Source: JACQAP01 sp035275265 (GTDB lineage: Bacteria > Pseudomonadota > Gammaproteobacteria > Burkholderiales > JACQAP01). From it: DNA of 64,000 bases. Made by a program: the position numbers and the translations under genes. Shown here piece after piece: positions 54,147-61,783 of the stretch. Positions within the stretch are counted from its first letter, which is position 1. Every line of letters begins with the position of its first letter. The stretch spans positions 28,511-92,510 of the forward strand of contig DATENC010000021.1 of assembly GCA_035275265.1 (NCBI GenBank). The letters run 5' to 3'. Below the pieces are notes generated by a model. That model ran no database searches. It was not told the DNA's origin and worked only from the letters and a program-made list of their open reading frames with translations.

Positions 54147-54530
54147 ATGGATAGACCATCGCGGTCGCGATTCTTCGTCCGTGCGCAAGACGTGCAGCCA
54201 TACCACCCCGCCAATCACACCGGCACGGTCAATCGCCGCCTGATCGGCACGGGCAACGTCGGCGCGGCCAAGATCGAAGTAGTGCTCGGCGTCATCGAGA
54301 AAGGCAAAGGCGCATTGCCGCATTCGCATACGGGTATAGAACAGGTGTGCTACCTGCTGGAAGGCCGCGCCCGTGCGGAAGTCGGCGGCGAGGTGTGCGA
54401 TCTCGGTCCCGGGGACTGCTGCTTTTTCCCTCCTGACATGAAGCACGTGTTCACTGTCGTGAGCGACGAGCCTGTGAAGGTGCTGGTGATCTACGCACCA
54501 CCGTATGGGGAACGGCCGGAAGGGGCGTGA
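54147..54530 (+). CDS. Cupin domain protein
   Basis: A 127-residue single-domain cupin. The metal-binding motif 1 is LPHSHTGIEQVCYLLEGRAR (His, His, Glu) and motif 2 is GPGDCCFFPPDMKHVFTVVS (final His), so all four ligands are present. ATG 54147 follows AAAGGAAGTCTC and is preferred over an in-frame start 54 nt upstream that overlaps the aldolase gene by 4 nt. It may be an isomerase, dioxygenase or sugar-binding protein of the same catabolic unit. The gene ends at the beginning of the 9-bp repeat tract. Confidence 0.85.
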   Translation: MDRPSRSRFFVRAQDVQPYHPANHTGTVNRRLIGTGNVGAAKIEVVLGVIEKGKGALPHSHTGIEQVCYLLEGRARAEVGGEVCDLGPGDCCFFPPDMKHVFTVVSDEPVKVLVIYAPPYGERPEGA

Positions 54531-54672
54531 ATATCGTGACTGCCGTGACTACCGTGAATGTCGTAGTACCAAAGCTCTGCGCTAGTGCCTGTACCCGCTT
54601 GCTCCTTCGATTCACGGCATTTACGACATTCACGACATTCACGACAGTCACGACAGTCACAACAGTCACAAT
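54527..54672. repeat. Inverted tract of 9-bp GTCGTGAAT/GTCGTGACT repeats
   Basis: The left arm (54527-54566) has four 9-bp units of the form GTGACTGCC, GTGACTACC and GTGAATGTC; the right arm (54609-54672) has seven units of the opposite sense, such as ATTCACGAC and AGTCACGAC. The arms are separated by about 43 unrelated bases. The transcript could fold into a long imperfect hairpin between the cupin and TctC genes. The last unit ends a few bases before the ATG at 54676 and may affect ribosome access there. Confidence 0.75.
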
Positions 54673-54675
54673 CAG

Positions 54676-55623
54676 ATGAACCGAACGCTGATATTTCTGC
54701 TCTTGTGGTTGCCGGCGCACTCCTGGGCCGAGACATATCCGTCGAAACCGATCAAGCTGGTAATTGCGTTCGCAGCAGGTAGCGCGACCGATTCCGCCGG
54801 CCGCATTCTCGCGCAGCAACTATCGCAGCGACTCGGCCAGAACGTGATCGTCGAGAACCGCGCCGGCGCCAACGGTCAGATCGCGGCAGTGTTCGTGGCC
54901 AGGAGCGCGGCAGACGGCTATACGCTATTCATGACTACAAACTCGAGCCATGGAGCAAACCCGCATCTTTACAGGAAGCTTGCCTACGATCCGATAAAGG
55001 ACTTCGAGCCGATCGCGCGCGTCGGCACGCTGCCGTTCATGCTGGTAGTCAACCCTGATTTGCCGGTGATCAACACTGCGCAATTTATTGCATATGCGAA
55101 AGCTCATCCTGGTGCGCTGTCTTACGGGACGGCTAGTACCGCATCGCTTGTCGGAGCTGAAACCATCAACCATGTCGCCGGTCTCGACCTGGTCCGGGTT
55201 GGATACAGTTCCAGCCCGCAGGCGATTCTTGACCTGGTCGCCGGGCGCTTGCAGGTCATGGTCGCCGACTTCGCCACCGCGATGCCGCACGTGAAAGCCG
55301 GCAAACTTAGAGTACTGGGGGTGACCACGGCGAAACGTACGAGGCTGCTCCCCAACGTGCCGCCGCTCGCGGAAACACTCGCCGGCTTCGACATCACTTC
55401 GTGGAACGGGGTTTTCGCGCCGGCCGGCACGTCGCAGGAAATCATCGCACGACTGGAACGCGACATCCTGGACATTCTGTCCCGGACGGAGATCAGGAAA
55501 AAATTTGCGGCGATCGGGTTCGAGATCGACCCGATGAACACCAGCGAGTTCAGCCGCTACGTAGGCGAGCAGATCGCGTACTGGGGTAAACTCGTGCGCG
55601 ATGCGGGAATCCCGCCCGAGTAA
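54676..55623 (+). CDS. TctC/Bug-family periplasmic solute-binding protein
   Basis: A 315-residue periplasmic binding protein of the tripartite tricarboxylate transporter (Bug) family, greatly expanded in Burkholderiales. The signal peptide is NRTLIFLLLWLPAHSWA. The core shows YPSKPIKLVIAFAAGSATDS, RILAQQLSQRLGQNVIVENR, GANGQIAAVFVARSAADGYT, LFMTTNSSHGANPHLYRKLA and a C-terminal SWNGVFAPAGTSQEIIARLE. It would bind a carboxylate such as a small organic acid. No membrane components TctA/TctB are nearby, which is usual for orphan Bug proteins. The CoA-transferase follows after 13 nt. Confidence 0.92.
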   Translation: MNRTLIFLLLWLPAHSWAETYPSKPIKLVIAFAAGSATDSAGRILAQQLSQRLGQNVIVENRAGANGQIAAVFVARSAADGYTLFMTTNSSHGANPHLYRKLAYDPIKDFEPIARVGTLPFMLVVNPDLPVINTAQFIAYAKAHPGALSYGTASTASLVGAETINHVAGLDLVRVGYSSSPQAILDLVAGRLQVMVADFATAMPHVKAGKLRVLGVTTAKRTRLLPNVPPLAETLAGFDITSWNGVFAPAGTSQEIIARLERDILDILSRTEIRKKFAAIGFEIDPMNTSEFSRYVGEQIAYWGKLVRDAGIPPE

Positions 55624-55636
55624 GCACAAGTAAAAA

Positions 55637-56827
55637 ATGCCAGGTCCGCTGGAAGGGGTGAAGGTTCTCGATCTCACCACCGTCGTCATGGGTCCGTACG
55701 CAACCCAGCTCCTCGCAGAGCTGGGTGCCAACGTCATCAAGGTCGAGGCGCACGAAGGCGACAACATGCGCCACCCCGCGCCGATGAGGAACCCCGGCAT
55801 GGGATACATGTTCCTGAATCTGAACCGCGGCAAGCGCGGCATCGTCCTCGACCTGAAGAAACCCGAAGGGCGCGAGGCACTGATGCGCCTGATCCCCGCC
55901 TCCGACGTGTTGATCTACAACGTGCGACCGCAGGCGATGGCCCGGCTCCGGCTTTCCTACGAAGAAGTCCACGCGGCCAACCCAAGGATCATTTACGTCG
56001 GCACTTACGGTTACTCGCAGCGCGGGCCGTATGCGGCGAAGGCCGCTTACGACGATCTGATCCAGGGTGGCACTGCCATTCCGTGGCTGATGTCGAAGAG
56101 CGGGGCGAAGGCTCCGAACTACGCGCCTGTCAACCTGGCCGACCGGGTCACCGGATTGCACGCGGTTTATGCAGTGACTGCGGCGCTGTTCCATAGAGAG
56201 CGCAGCGGCCTCGGACAGTCTGTGGAAGTGCCGATGTTCGAGAGCCTTGCGCATTTCGTGCTCGGCGATCACTCGGCCGGACTGACTTTCGATCCGCCCG
56301 TGGGCGACGCCGGCTACTCCCGATTGCTTGCCCGCCGTCCATACCCCACGAGCGACGGGCATCTTTGCGTGCTGGTATACAACGACAAGCAGTGGAAGAG
56401 CTTCGCCGAGGCCATAGGTCGGCCGGAAATCATGCAGGACGCGCGCTACGCCACCCAGGCGAGCCGCGCCACGCACATTTCCGCGATCTACGCCTTTCTT
56501 GCGGAGCTGTTCCGGACGCGCACCACTTCCGAGTGGATCGAATTGCTGGAGAGGGCCGATATCCCGGTGGCACGCATGAACTCGGTCGAGGACCTCGTCG
56601 CCGATCCGCATCTGGCGGCAACCGGATTCTTCGCTATGGAAGCGCACCCCAGCGAAGGAAACATGCACATGATGCGCACCCCCACCGGCTGGTCCGAATC
56701 TCCGCCCGCCGCACAACGGCCCGCGCCGCGACTGGGCGAGCATTCGGCCGAGGTGCTTCGCGAAGCAGGTTACAGCGACAACGAGATCGCCGGTCTCGCT
56801 CAGAAGGGGGTAACGCTCCTGGGTTGA
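55637..56827 (+). CDS. CaiB/BaiF (class III) CoA-transferase
   Basis: A 396-residue family III CoA-transferase that moves CoA from one carboxylic acid to another. The start LEGVKVLDLTTVVMGPYATQ and AELGANVIKVEAHEGDNMRH are typical; the catalytic aspartate is Asp169 in VNLADRVTGLHAVYAV, the same number as in formyl-CoA transferase. GQSVEVPMFESLAHFVLGD follows, and IPVARMNSVEDLVADPHLAA marks the C-terminal domain. Together with the binding protein upstream and the acyl-CoA dehydrogenase downstream it suggests uptake, CoA activation and oxidation of an organic acid. Confidence 0.92.
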   Translation: MPGPLEGVKVLDLTTVVMGPYATQLLAELGANVIKVEAHEGDNMRHPAPMRNPGMGYMFLNLNRGKRGIVLDLKKPEGREALMRLIPASDVLIYNVRPQAMARLRLSYEEVHAANPRIIYVGTYGYSQRGPYAAKAAYDDLIQGGTAIPWLMSKSGAKAPNYAPVNLADRVTGLHAVYAVTAALFHRERSGLGQSVEVPMFESLAHFVLGDHSAGLTFDPPVGDAGYSRLLARRPYPTSDGHLCVLVYNDKQWKSFAEAIGRPEIMQDARYATQASRATHISAIYAFLAELFRTRTTSEWIELLERADIPVARMNSVEDLVADPHLAATGFFAMEAHPSEGNMHMMRTPTGWSESPPAAQRPAPRLGEHSAEVLREAGYSDNEIAGLAQKGVTLLG

Positions 56828-56828
56828 C

Positions 56829-56873
56829 GGTATTTCCCTTCATCCTTCACGCATTCACCCTTCACTGACCTTC
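56829..56873 (+). repeat. TTCATCCTTCAC repeat in the spacer
   Basis: The spacer between the CoA-transferase and acyl-CoA dehydrogenase genes reads CCTTCATCCTTCACGCATTC then ACCCTTCACTGACC, a run of TTCA(C)CC units. A reverse-sense counterpart with GTGAAGGG units lies at 53262-53290 in the same gene cluster. Confidence 0.45.
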
Positions 56874-58040
56874 ATGGATTTTTCTTTCTCCCCGGACCAA
56901 CTGGCCATCAAAGACGCGATCACGAAGTTGTGCGCGCGCTTCGATGCGCAGTACTGGCTGGAGCGGGATCGGCACGGCGGTTTCCCGGAGGATTTCTACC
57001 GCACCGTGGCCGAATCCGGCTGGCTGGGCATCGCCATGCCGCAACAGTACGGCGGCGCGGGGCTGGGGATCACAGAGGCGGCGCTGATGATGCAGGCTGT
57101 GGCTGAATCCGGCGCAGGGTTCTCCGGCGCATCCGCGTTGCACATGAACATATTCGGACTGAATCCTGTCGTTGTGTTCGGAACAGACGAGCAGAAGAAA
57201 AGTTGGCTGCCGGCGCTTATCCGCGGCGAAGAAAAAGCCTGCTTCGCAGTGACAGAGCCGGATGCCGGCCTCAACACCGCGAAACTTGCAACCTCGGCGC
57301 GGCGCGAAGGCGGGCGTTACATCCTGCGCGGCCAGAAAATCTGGATCTCGACTGCGCAGGTGGCAGACAAGATGCTGATCCTCGCGCGTACCGCCGCCGC
57401 GCAAGCCGGCGGCAAGCCTACCGAGGGCCTGTCGCTGTTCTACACCGATCTCGACCGGCAGTACGTCGAAGTGCGGGAAATAGAAAAAATGGGCCGAAGC
57501 GCCGTCGACTCGAACATGTTATTCATCGAGGAATTGCCGGTGCCGGCGCGGGACCGCATCGGCGAAGACGGCAAGGGCTTCGATTGCATCCTGCACGGGC
57601 TCAACCCGGAACGCATCCTGATCGCTGCTGAAGCAATAGGACTCGGGCGAGCAGCACTCGCGCGCGCGGTTGCCTATGCCAACGAGCGCGTTGTTTTTGA
57701 CCGGCCGATCGGACAGAACCAGGCGATCCAGCATCCACTGGCCCGGTGCTGGATGGAACTCGAGGCGGCGAATCTGATGGTGTTCAATGCGGCGACGCTC
57801 TACGACAAGGGTCAATCTTGCGGTGCGGAGTCGAATGCCGCCAAGTATCTCGCAGCCGAGGCGTGCTTCCGAAGCTGCGAACAGGCGCTGCTAACGCATG
57901 GTGGCATGGGCTACGCCAAGGAATACCACATCGAGCGCTACCTGCGCGAAGCGATGATTCCGCGTCTTGCGCCGGTCAGCCCCCAGCTCATCCTTTGCTT
58001 CATCGCGGAAAAAGTTCTGGGTTTGCCGAAGTCGTACTGA
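56874..58040 (+). CDS. Acyl-CoA dehydrogenase family protein
   Basis: A 388-residue FAD-dependent acyl-CoA dehydrogenase. FAD and substrate motifs are CFAVTEPDAGLNTAKLATSA and YILRGQKIWISTAQVADKM; the C-terminal part has LLTHGGMGYAKEYHIERYLR. The usual C-terminal catalytic Glu of the YEGT motif is absent: the aligned stretch reads IPRLAPVSPQ. A Glu in LNPERILIAAEAIGLGRAAL stands where isovaleryl- and long-chain acyl-CoA dehydrogenases keep their base, so it may serve instead. It is the last gene of the plus-strand catabolic run and probably acts on the CoA ester made by the enzyme at 55637. Confidence 0.9.
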   Translation: MDFSFSPDQLAIKDAITKLCARFDAQYWLERDRHGGFPEDFYRTVAESGWLGIAMPQQYGGAGLGITEAALMMQAVAESGAGFSGASALHMNIFGLNPVVVFGTDEQKKSWLPALIRGEEKACFAVTEPDAGLNTAKLATSARREGGRYILRGQKIWISTAQVADKMLILARTAAAQAGGKPTEGLSLFYTDLDRQYVEVREIEKMGRSAVDSNMLFIEELPVPARDRIGEDGKGFDCILHGLNPERILIAAEAIGLGRAALARAVAYANERVVFDRPIGQNQAIQHPLARCWMELEAANLMVFNAATLYDKGQSCGAESNAAKYLAAEACFRSCEQALLTHGGMGYAKEYHIERYLREAMIPRLAPVSPQLILCFIAEKVLGLPKSY

Positions 58041-58073
58041 ATTGGTCGAAACGGAACTGACGCTCGCAACCGG

Positions 58074-58442
58074 TTAACGTTCGCCGCGCCGTCCCATCGT
58101 CCTGCGCCCCTTGTTCCTGGCCCCCGAGTTTGCGCCGCGCGTGGGTGGTTGACGGCGTCCCTCCGGACGACGATCCTTGGAAGACGACCCCGGGTTCTTC
58201 ATGCCGGCCATACTTTTCACCCGGTCGATTGCGCCGGTCAGCGCCGCCAAGTTGGCCGTATGCAACGCATGCGGGCCGTTCTTCTGCGATTCCTCTTGCT
58301 CGTGCTTGAGCAGCTCGTGCAGTTTGCGCAGCGCCTCGCCGCATGCCGATGCCAGATTGGTTTCCTTCGCCATTTCCTGGCGGTGCATTTCGATATGCGC
58401 GATGCTGTCAGTGATTTCATCGCTTGCCATTTCCGTGTTCAC
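58074..58442 (-). CDS. Hypothetical protein with helical N-part and basic tail
   Basis: A roughly 122-residue protein. The N-terminal 75 residues look alpha-helical (DEITDSIAHIEMHRQEMAKE, EALRKLHELLKHEQEE) and the tail is rich in Arg, Lys, Gly and Ser (GARNKGRRTMGRRGER), suggesting nucleic acid or membrane contact. GTG 58442 lies 9 nt behind AAGGAG and is favoured; ATG 58430 and ATG 58481 are alternatives. No family was recognised. It is convergent with the acyl-CoA dehydrogenase (33 nt between stops). Confidence 0.5.
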   Translation of the reverse strand: MNTEMASDEITDSIAHIEMHRQEMAKETNLASACGEALRKLHELLKHEQEESQKNGPHALHTANLAALTGAIDRVKSMAGMKNPGSSSKDRRPEGRRQPPTRGANSGARNKGRRTMGRRGER

Positions 58443-58621
58443 AATCTGATTCTCCTTCGTCAGTGCATTTTCTGGAACCATACGCTCATCAAGCTATTCT
58501 TTCCTGCCGGACCTAGGCAGGAGACGTACGCATGCCGCGTTCGAGTTCAACAACAGAAGAGCGGGCAGAATAGCATTCTCAGGAAGTGCCGGAGAAATCC
58601 GGCCTCGACATATTGTATCTT

Positions 58622-59251
58622 CTAGTGACGCCCAAGCCACACGATCAGCGTGGCGATCAATACGATTGCGGAGCCCAGCGCGAGCGTCCAGCCTGCGGCC
58701 CGGGGAAAGCTCCCGACCCAGCGGTCGAGCGTCAAGTGCATCGTGTCCGCCCCTTTGCCCAGTTGCCTGGTCGAGGTCCACCTGTTCAGGTGCGCCTCCA
58801 GCGCGCGCACGGTGTCGGGGGAAAAAAAGAGCATGGCGCCAATGACAACGGCCAGTGCGCCGCCTGCAACCAAGGTCCATCGGAGGCTTTTGACGATCCA
58901 GTCGACAATTACCGGCGGGGCGCCCCTGCCCAGCTCGGGCACCAGCGCGGCCACTTCGATCCTTGCGAGCAGCATGAACACCGCAAAAGCGCCTCCGAGC
59001 GCGAAGGCCCCGCCGAACCAGCGCCCATGCCCGTATACGGCCTTGTCGATATCGCGCGGTATCTCCATCGGCTTGAAGTTGCTTCGCAACGACACCCAGC
59101 GGTTCATCGTGCCCAGAAAGCGCAAAGTCCGGGCACTGTGGATGATCAAGCCCGCCCCCAAGGCGATGCCCACGATCGCCGCGACGATGAAAATCCCTAG
59201 GACGAACGGGATGAGCAGTTGGTCGAACAGGACATCGCCGGTGCGCAGCAT
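58622..59251 (-). CDS. Hypothetical inner-membrane protein
   Basis: A 209-residue membrane protein with four hydrophobic segments: LIPFVLGIFIVAAIVGIALG, then FGGAFALGGAFAVFMLLARI, TLVAGGALAVVIGAMLFFSP and AGWTLALGSAIVLIATLIVW. The start ATG 59251 follows GGAGGATCC, a good ribosome binding site. A hydrophilic part between segments 1 and 2 (NRWVSLRSNFKPMEIPRDID) probably faces the cytoplasm. No family was recognised; no partner genes are evident. Confidence 0.7.
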   Translation of the reverse strand: MLRTGDVLFDQLLIPFVLGIFIVAAIVGIALGAGLIIHSARTLRFLGTMNRWVSLRSNFKPMEIPRDIDKAVYGHGRWFGGAFALGGAFAVFMLLARIEVAALVPELGRGAPPVIVDWIVKSLRWTLVAGGALAVVIGAMLFFSPDTVRALEAHLNRWTSTRQLGKGADTMHLTLDRWVGSFPRAAGWTLALGSAIVLIATLIVWLGRH

Positions 59252-59625
59252 GGATCCTCCGCTTTACGAGCCCCTCGCCGTTGCGGCTGCTGCGGGAGAA
59301 CAAGCCCCGCGCCAAGCTCACTATAAACCAAAGGACAATTCGAGGCCCAGCGGGCGCGTGGGTGCGTTCCGCCGCCTCCGTGCATTTTTCAACCGCTCGA
59401 CTTGCGGGCAGCGCTGCCTGGCCCGCGTTCGTCTTGGTTTCCTCAACAGAGTAGCGAGCCAAGACAAGAAATATTGGCCGCGCTATGTATGCTAACGCAC
59501 CGAGAAACTCCTGCGACAGCGGGATAAGCAGTGAAGCCCCAGCGTCCCCAATCCACCTCGTCGAGATCGAGGAGATGGCTTCAACCGAACCGGTCGTTGG
59601 CCATTGGCAAGTCAAGGAGGTCATG

Positions 59626-59790
59626 ATGCTCTATTACGCTGTGGTATTTCTTGTGATCGCCATCATCGCCGGCATTTTCGGATTCGGCGGCATCGCCGCC
59701 GGCGCTTTTGCGATAGCGAAGATCGTTTTCTTCATCTTTCTGGTGCTGTTCGTTGCCAGTCTCATCATCGGTCTCGCGAGGCGAACCTAA
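59626..59790 (+). CDS. DUF1328 family small membrane protein
   Basis: A 54-residue protein with two membrane helices: YAVVFLVIAIIAGIFGFGGI and IAKIVFFIFLVLFVASLIIG, with the Gly-rich turn GIAAGAFA. This is the YtjA/DUF1328 pattern, common in proteobacteria and often stress-related, function unknown. Two adjacent ATG codons (59623 and 59626) follow AAGGAGGT; the second has better spacing. A rho-independent terminator lies 44 nt after the stop. Confidence 0.85.
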   Translation: MLYYAVVFLVIAIIAGIFGFGGIAAGAFAIAKIVFFIFLVLFVASLIIGLARRT

Positions 59791-59833
59791 CGAGGTTCGG
59801 TCGATCGACTAAAGAAGTCGAAAGCAAGGAAGA

Positions 59834-59859
59834 AGGATCCGCGAGGGTCCTTTTCTTTT
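59834..59859 (+). terminator. Rho-independent terminator after DUF1328 gene
   Basis: AGGATCC, loop GCGA, GGGTCCT (seven pairs with one G-U) followed by TTTCTTTT. It is correctly placed and oriented to end the DUF1328 transcript. Confidence 0.8.
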
Positions 59860-59939
59860 GGTCCTTCACGTTTTCTGCCGGTCAACCCCGGAAAGCGCTT
59901 TGAAGAAGCCCGGGCAGCACCGAAGAGTTTGCCGTCTTG

Positions 59940-59955
59940 CGTACGGCAGCGCACA
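59940..59955 (-). promoter_or_regulatory. CRP-like palindrome
   Basis: Read on the minus strand this is TGTGC-GCTGCC-GTACG preceded by GTTA, which matches the flank and core of the sites at 60063 and 60103 on the other strand. The arrangement resembles TGTGA-N6-TCACA binding sites of Crp/Fnr-type regulators. Confidence 0.45.
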
Positions 59956-60025
59956 TAACATTGTCATCACAAGGCGGATAACTGATCTCTTCTTGAGGCC
60001 ACAGCGCTCCCAGATCGCAAGCTTG

Positions 60026-60041
60026 CGTGCGCAACCGCACA
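60026..60041 (+). promoter_or_regulatory. CRP-like palindrome
   Basis: CGTGC-GCAACC-GCACA, a nearly perfect inverted repeat with six-base spacer, the same architecture as the other sites in this region. An AT-rich stretch (AATATTTT) follows, which would suit a promoter. Confidence 0.5.
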
Positions 60042-60062
60042 AATATTTTGCCATTCCTGTTA

Positions 60063-60078
60063 TGTGCGCGACCGAACA
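60063..60078 (+). promoter_or_regulatory. CRP-like palindrome
   Basis: TGTGC-GCGACC-GAACA preceded by GTTA. An almost identical copy occurs exactly 40 nt downstream, so two regulator dimers could bind nearly on the same face of the DNA. Confidence 0.5.
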
Positions 60079-60102
60079 CAACGTGCACTTCTTTCGGAGT
60101 TA

Positions 60103-60118
60103 TGTGCGCGACCGTACA
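60103..60118 (+). promoter_or_regulatory. CRP-like palindrome
   Basis: TGTGC-GCGACC-GTACA preceded by GTTA and followed by GAACGT. It lies 142 nt before the lipoprotein start codon at 60261 and could be an activator or repressor site for that gene. Confidence 0.5.
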
Positions 60119-60260
60119 GAACGTCCTGAGACGGACGTGGATATTTGCCTCACGACGCTCGAGGTCCAAAACCTCGGTGCCGTAACGCAGGCATCCGCGG
60201 CCGTAGTACATCAGCCGCACGTACTGATGCCTTTCGGCATCCCATGATCAGGAGATAGAC

Positions 60261-60770
60261 ATGAACAGATTCGGAAGTCTTTTCAAGCCACTCACGTGGT
60301 TTATGGCATTACTATTGGCCGCCTTTGTGGGCGGGTGCGGCGGCGGAGATGATAGCAGCGGGCCACCGCCGAAAGCAGCACCGATTGGCCTTGTTTTCGG
60401 GGATTGGGCGATCACGGAATCAGTTACGACGGCCGATAACCCGGTGTGCGCGTCGTCCGGCAACAACGCGCTGGACAATTACACGATAACTGTAACGCAA
60501 ACCGGAAATGACCTCACCGTAGCGAGAGGGGTAGACCCCGCCGTTGCGGGCTCCATCAGCGGAGACCAGGTGACCTGGTCCGGCAATAGTTATGACGAGC
60601 CAGGCATCGCAAACGGTGTAACGACCGTCACTGGAGCGACCGCTACCGTCGGCGCAAGCTGCGATGACATCTCCGGCAGTTTCAACTGGACCCACACCAA
60701 CCCGTCCTTGAGCTGCTCGGGTACCACCACGTTCACTGGCACGGGCGATGGAAGCGGATGCGGGGCTTGA
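60261..60770 (+). CDS. Small Ser/Thr-rich lipoprotein
   Basis: A 169-residue predicted lipoprotein. The signal peptide WFMALLLAAFVGGC ends in a lipobox VGGC, with Cys26 the likely lipidated residue, followed by a flexible GGGDDSSGPPPKAAP linker. The mature part is rich in Thr, Ser, Gly and Asn (ITVTQTGNDLTV, ISGDQVTWSGNSYDEPG, GTTTFTGTGDGSG) and reads as a small beta-barrel or beta-sandwich; four Cys may form disulphides. No family was recognised. It follows a cluster of CRP-like sites and is followed by a strong terminator, so it is a single-gene unit that may be controlled by the Crp/Fnr regulators downstream. Confidence 0.78.
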   Translation: MNRFGSLFKPLTWFMALLLAAFVGGCGGGDDSSGPPPKAAPIGLVFGDWAITESVTTADNPVCASSGNNALDNYTITVTQTGNDLTVARGVDPAVAGSISGDQVTWSGNSYDEPGIANGVTTVTGATATVGASCDDISGSFNWTHTNPSLSCSGTTTFTGTGDGSGCGA

Positions 60771-60834
60771 TCTGAAGCGAGATGAAGTCGAGCGCGGGTC
60801 CCAGTAATCCGTAATTTGTCGTAAAAGCACTACA

Positions 60835-60866
60835 AGAAGGCCGTCGCGAGACGGCCTTCTTCTTTT
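60835..60866 (+). terminator. Rho-independent terminator after lipoprotein gene
   Basis: An 11-bp perfect stem AGAAGGCCGTC / GACGGCCTTCT with GCGA loop, followed by TCTTTT. It lies 65 nt after the lipoprotein stop. Confidence 0.9.
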
Positions 60867-60870
60867 ATGA

Positions 60871-60886
60871 CGTGGACAATCGCACA
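60871..60886 (+). promoter_or_regulatory. CRP-like palindrome
   Basis: CGTGG-ACAATC-GCACA followed by GAAACGT. It has the same half-site and spacer layout as the sites at 60026-60118 and lies upstream of the remnant gene at 61150. Confidence 0.4.
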
Positions 60887-61041
60887 GAAACGTTCTTTCG
60901 ATTTTCTTTCCAGGTGTAAGAACAAGTCAGATAGGTAGCAACGCTTCCCGGAGCAAATGAAAGTCCCGAATCGGTCCTCTTTTCCGCACATCAGTGGACG
61001 GGCGCGGCGCCGCGATGACGACCTTTTTTCTTTGCGCGTTG

Positions 61042-61057
61042 AGTGCACAACCGCACA
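61042..61057 (+). promoter_or_regulatory. CRP-like palindrome
   Basis: AGTGC-ACAACC-GCACA followed by GATATA. A weaker copy (ACACC-GCAACG-GCACA) follows at 61063-61078, so this is a double site. Confidence 0.45.
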
Positions 61058-61149
61058 GATATACACCGCAACGGCACAGAACAACCGCAGAGATGGAAGG
61101 GGACAGTTGCTACTGTGGTCTCTCTGGTCCAAACCTCGATCGACGCCGA

Positions 61150-61285
61150 ACGAAGGGATGGACGGGATATCGCCCTGATGACTGGCGCATCGGTTACCGG
61201 CAGGTCATATGCGGGAACATCGGTTGCTCTCGATCAGAATACGATTGTACGACCGCTCAGTAGTGCATACGGAATTCCTACATAA
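61150..61285 (+). pseudogene. C-terminal remnant of an ice-binding-like (DUF3494) protein
   Basis: The frame ending at 61285 reads DIALMTGASVTGRSYAGTSV then ALDQNTIVRP, which closely resembles the last beta-coils of DUF3494 ice-binding-like proteins (repeats of the form GASVTGR-x-LA-x-T-x-VTLD-x-NTI). Nothing upstream encodes the rest of the roughly 200-residue domain, and no start codon with a ribosome binding site fits. It is most likely the relic of a deleted gene; the terminator at 61331 would have been its own. The identification is from a short stretch and so is tentative. Confidence 0.4.
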
Positions 61286-61330
61286 ATCGATACATATTAG
61301 ATAGCGACAAGGAAAAAATTCGCTGCAACA

Positions 61331-61366
61331 AAAAAAGAGGACCCGGTTCGGGTCCTCTTTTTTTTT
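61331..61366 (+). terminator. Strong bidirectional rho-independent terminator
   Basis: GAGGACCCG, loop GTT, CGGGTCCTC flanked by six A on the left and nine T on the right, so the hairpin with its A and T tracts can stop transcription from either side. It lies behind the DUF3494-like remnant and insulates the regulator genes that follow. Confidence 0.9.
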
Positions 61367-61783
61367 AGAGTCTTTCGCCCCGTGCCGAGCAGATTCTCAC
61401 CAGAGGTCACGTCGGTCAGCGATTGCCATTCTGTAACTGTCCGGCAGCCCTGGACTGCCGAATCTCTGGACTCCCAGGTTGCAAGAATCAATTCCTGCAT
61501 AAGAGGAAGGCGTTCGTGCGTCCCGTGAAGACGCTTGCAGGCTGCCCGCCATTGGTCAGGTCCCGCCGTCCATGTCTTGGAAGAAAATCAATGGCTTGCG
61601 ATTTCGAGACCAATTTTCGTCCCTGGCACGAGGCCTAGTCCGATCGGGACATGCTCCTCTTCCCGCAGGGCATCAACCTGTCATCGGTCGCGGAATACGA
61701 TGGCCGCCAAGTCCCTGAACGCACCTTGGTCCCATCCGAATGCTGCCTGTACGTGTCCGACAAGAACGGAAGGAGTAAGAACT
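61367..61783. other. Leader region of first Crp-type regulator
   Basis: This 417-nt stretch lies between the terminator and the first regulator gene. Several short open frames exist but none has a good ribosome binding site or a recognisable product. It probably contains the promoter of the regulator at 61784; no clear palindrome of the type seen on either side was found in it. Confidence 0.4.

Larger units (their letters stand above)
59860..60260. other. Regulatory-type intergenic region upstream of lipoprotein gene
   Basis: No gene was recognised in this 400-nt stretch. It holds four of the seven CRP-like palindromes found in this end of the window, two of them 40 nt apart and nearly identical over about 20 bases. 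A ribosome binding site (CAGGAGATAGAC) precedes the lipoprotein start at 60261. Confidence 0.5.

Noticed and set aside
54451..54819. Minus-strand frame with VVTVVNVV-type repeats
   Set aside because: The repetitive peptide is simply the translation of the 9-bp DNA repeat tract; no protein is supported.
55550..56743. Long open frame (397 codons) on the minus strand
   Set aside because: Antisense to the CaiB-type CoA-transferase; rich in His and Arg runs and without any domain signature.
58494..59624. 376-codon minus-strand frame overlapping the membrane protein gene
   Set aside because: It overlaps the frame at 58622-59251, which has clear membrane helices and a good ribosome binding site; the longer frame is Arg-rich and without motif.
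59858..60247. Plus-strand frame of 129 codons between DUF1328 and the lipoprotein gene
   Set aside because: No ribosome binding site or protein-like composition, and it runs over the DUF1328 terminator and the palindromic sites.
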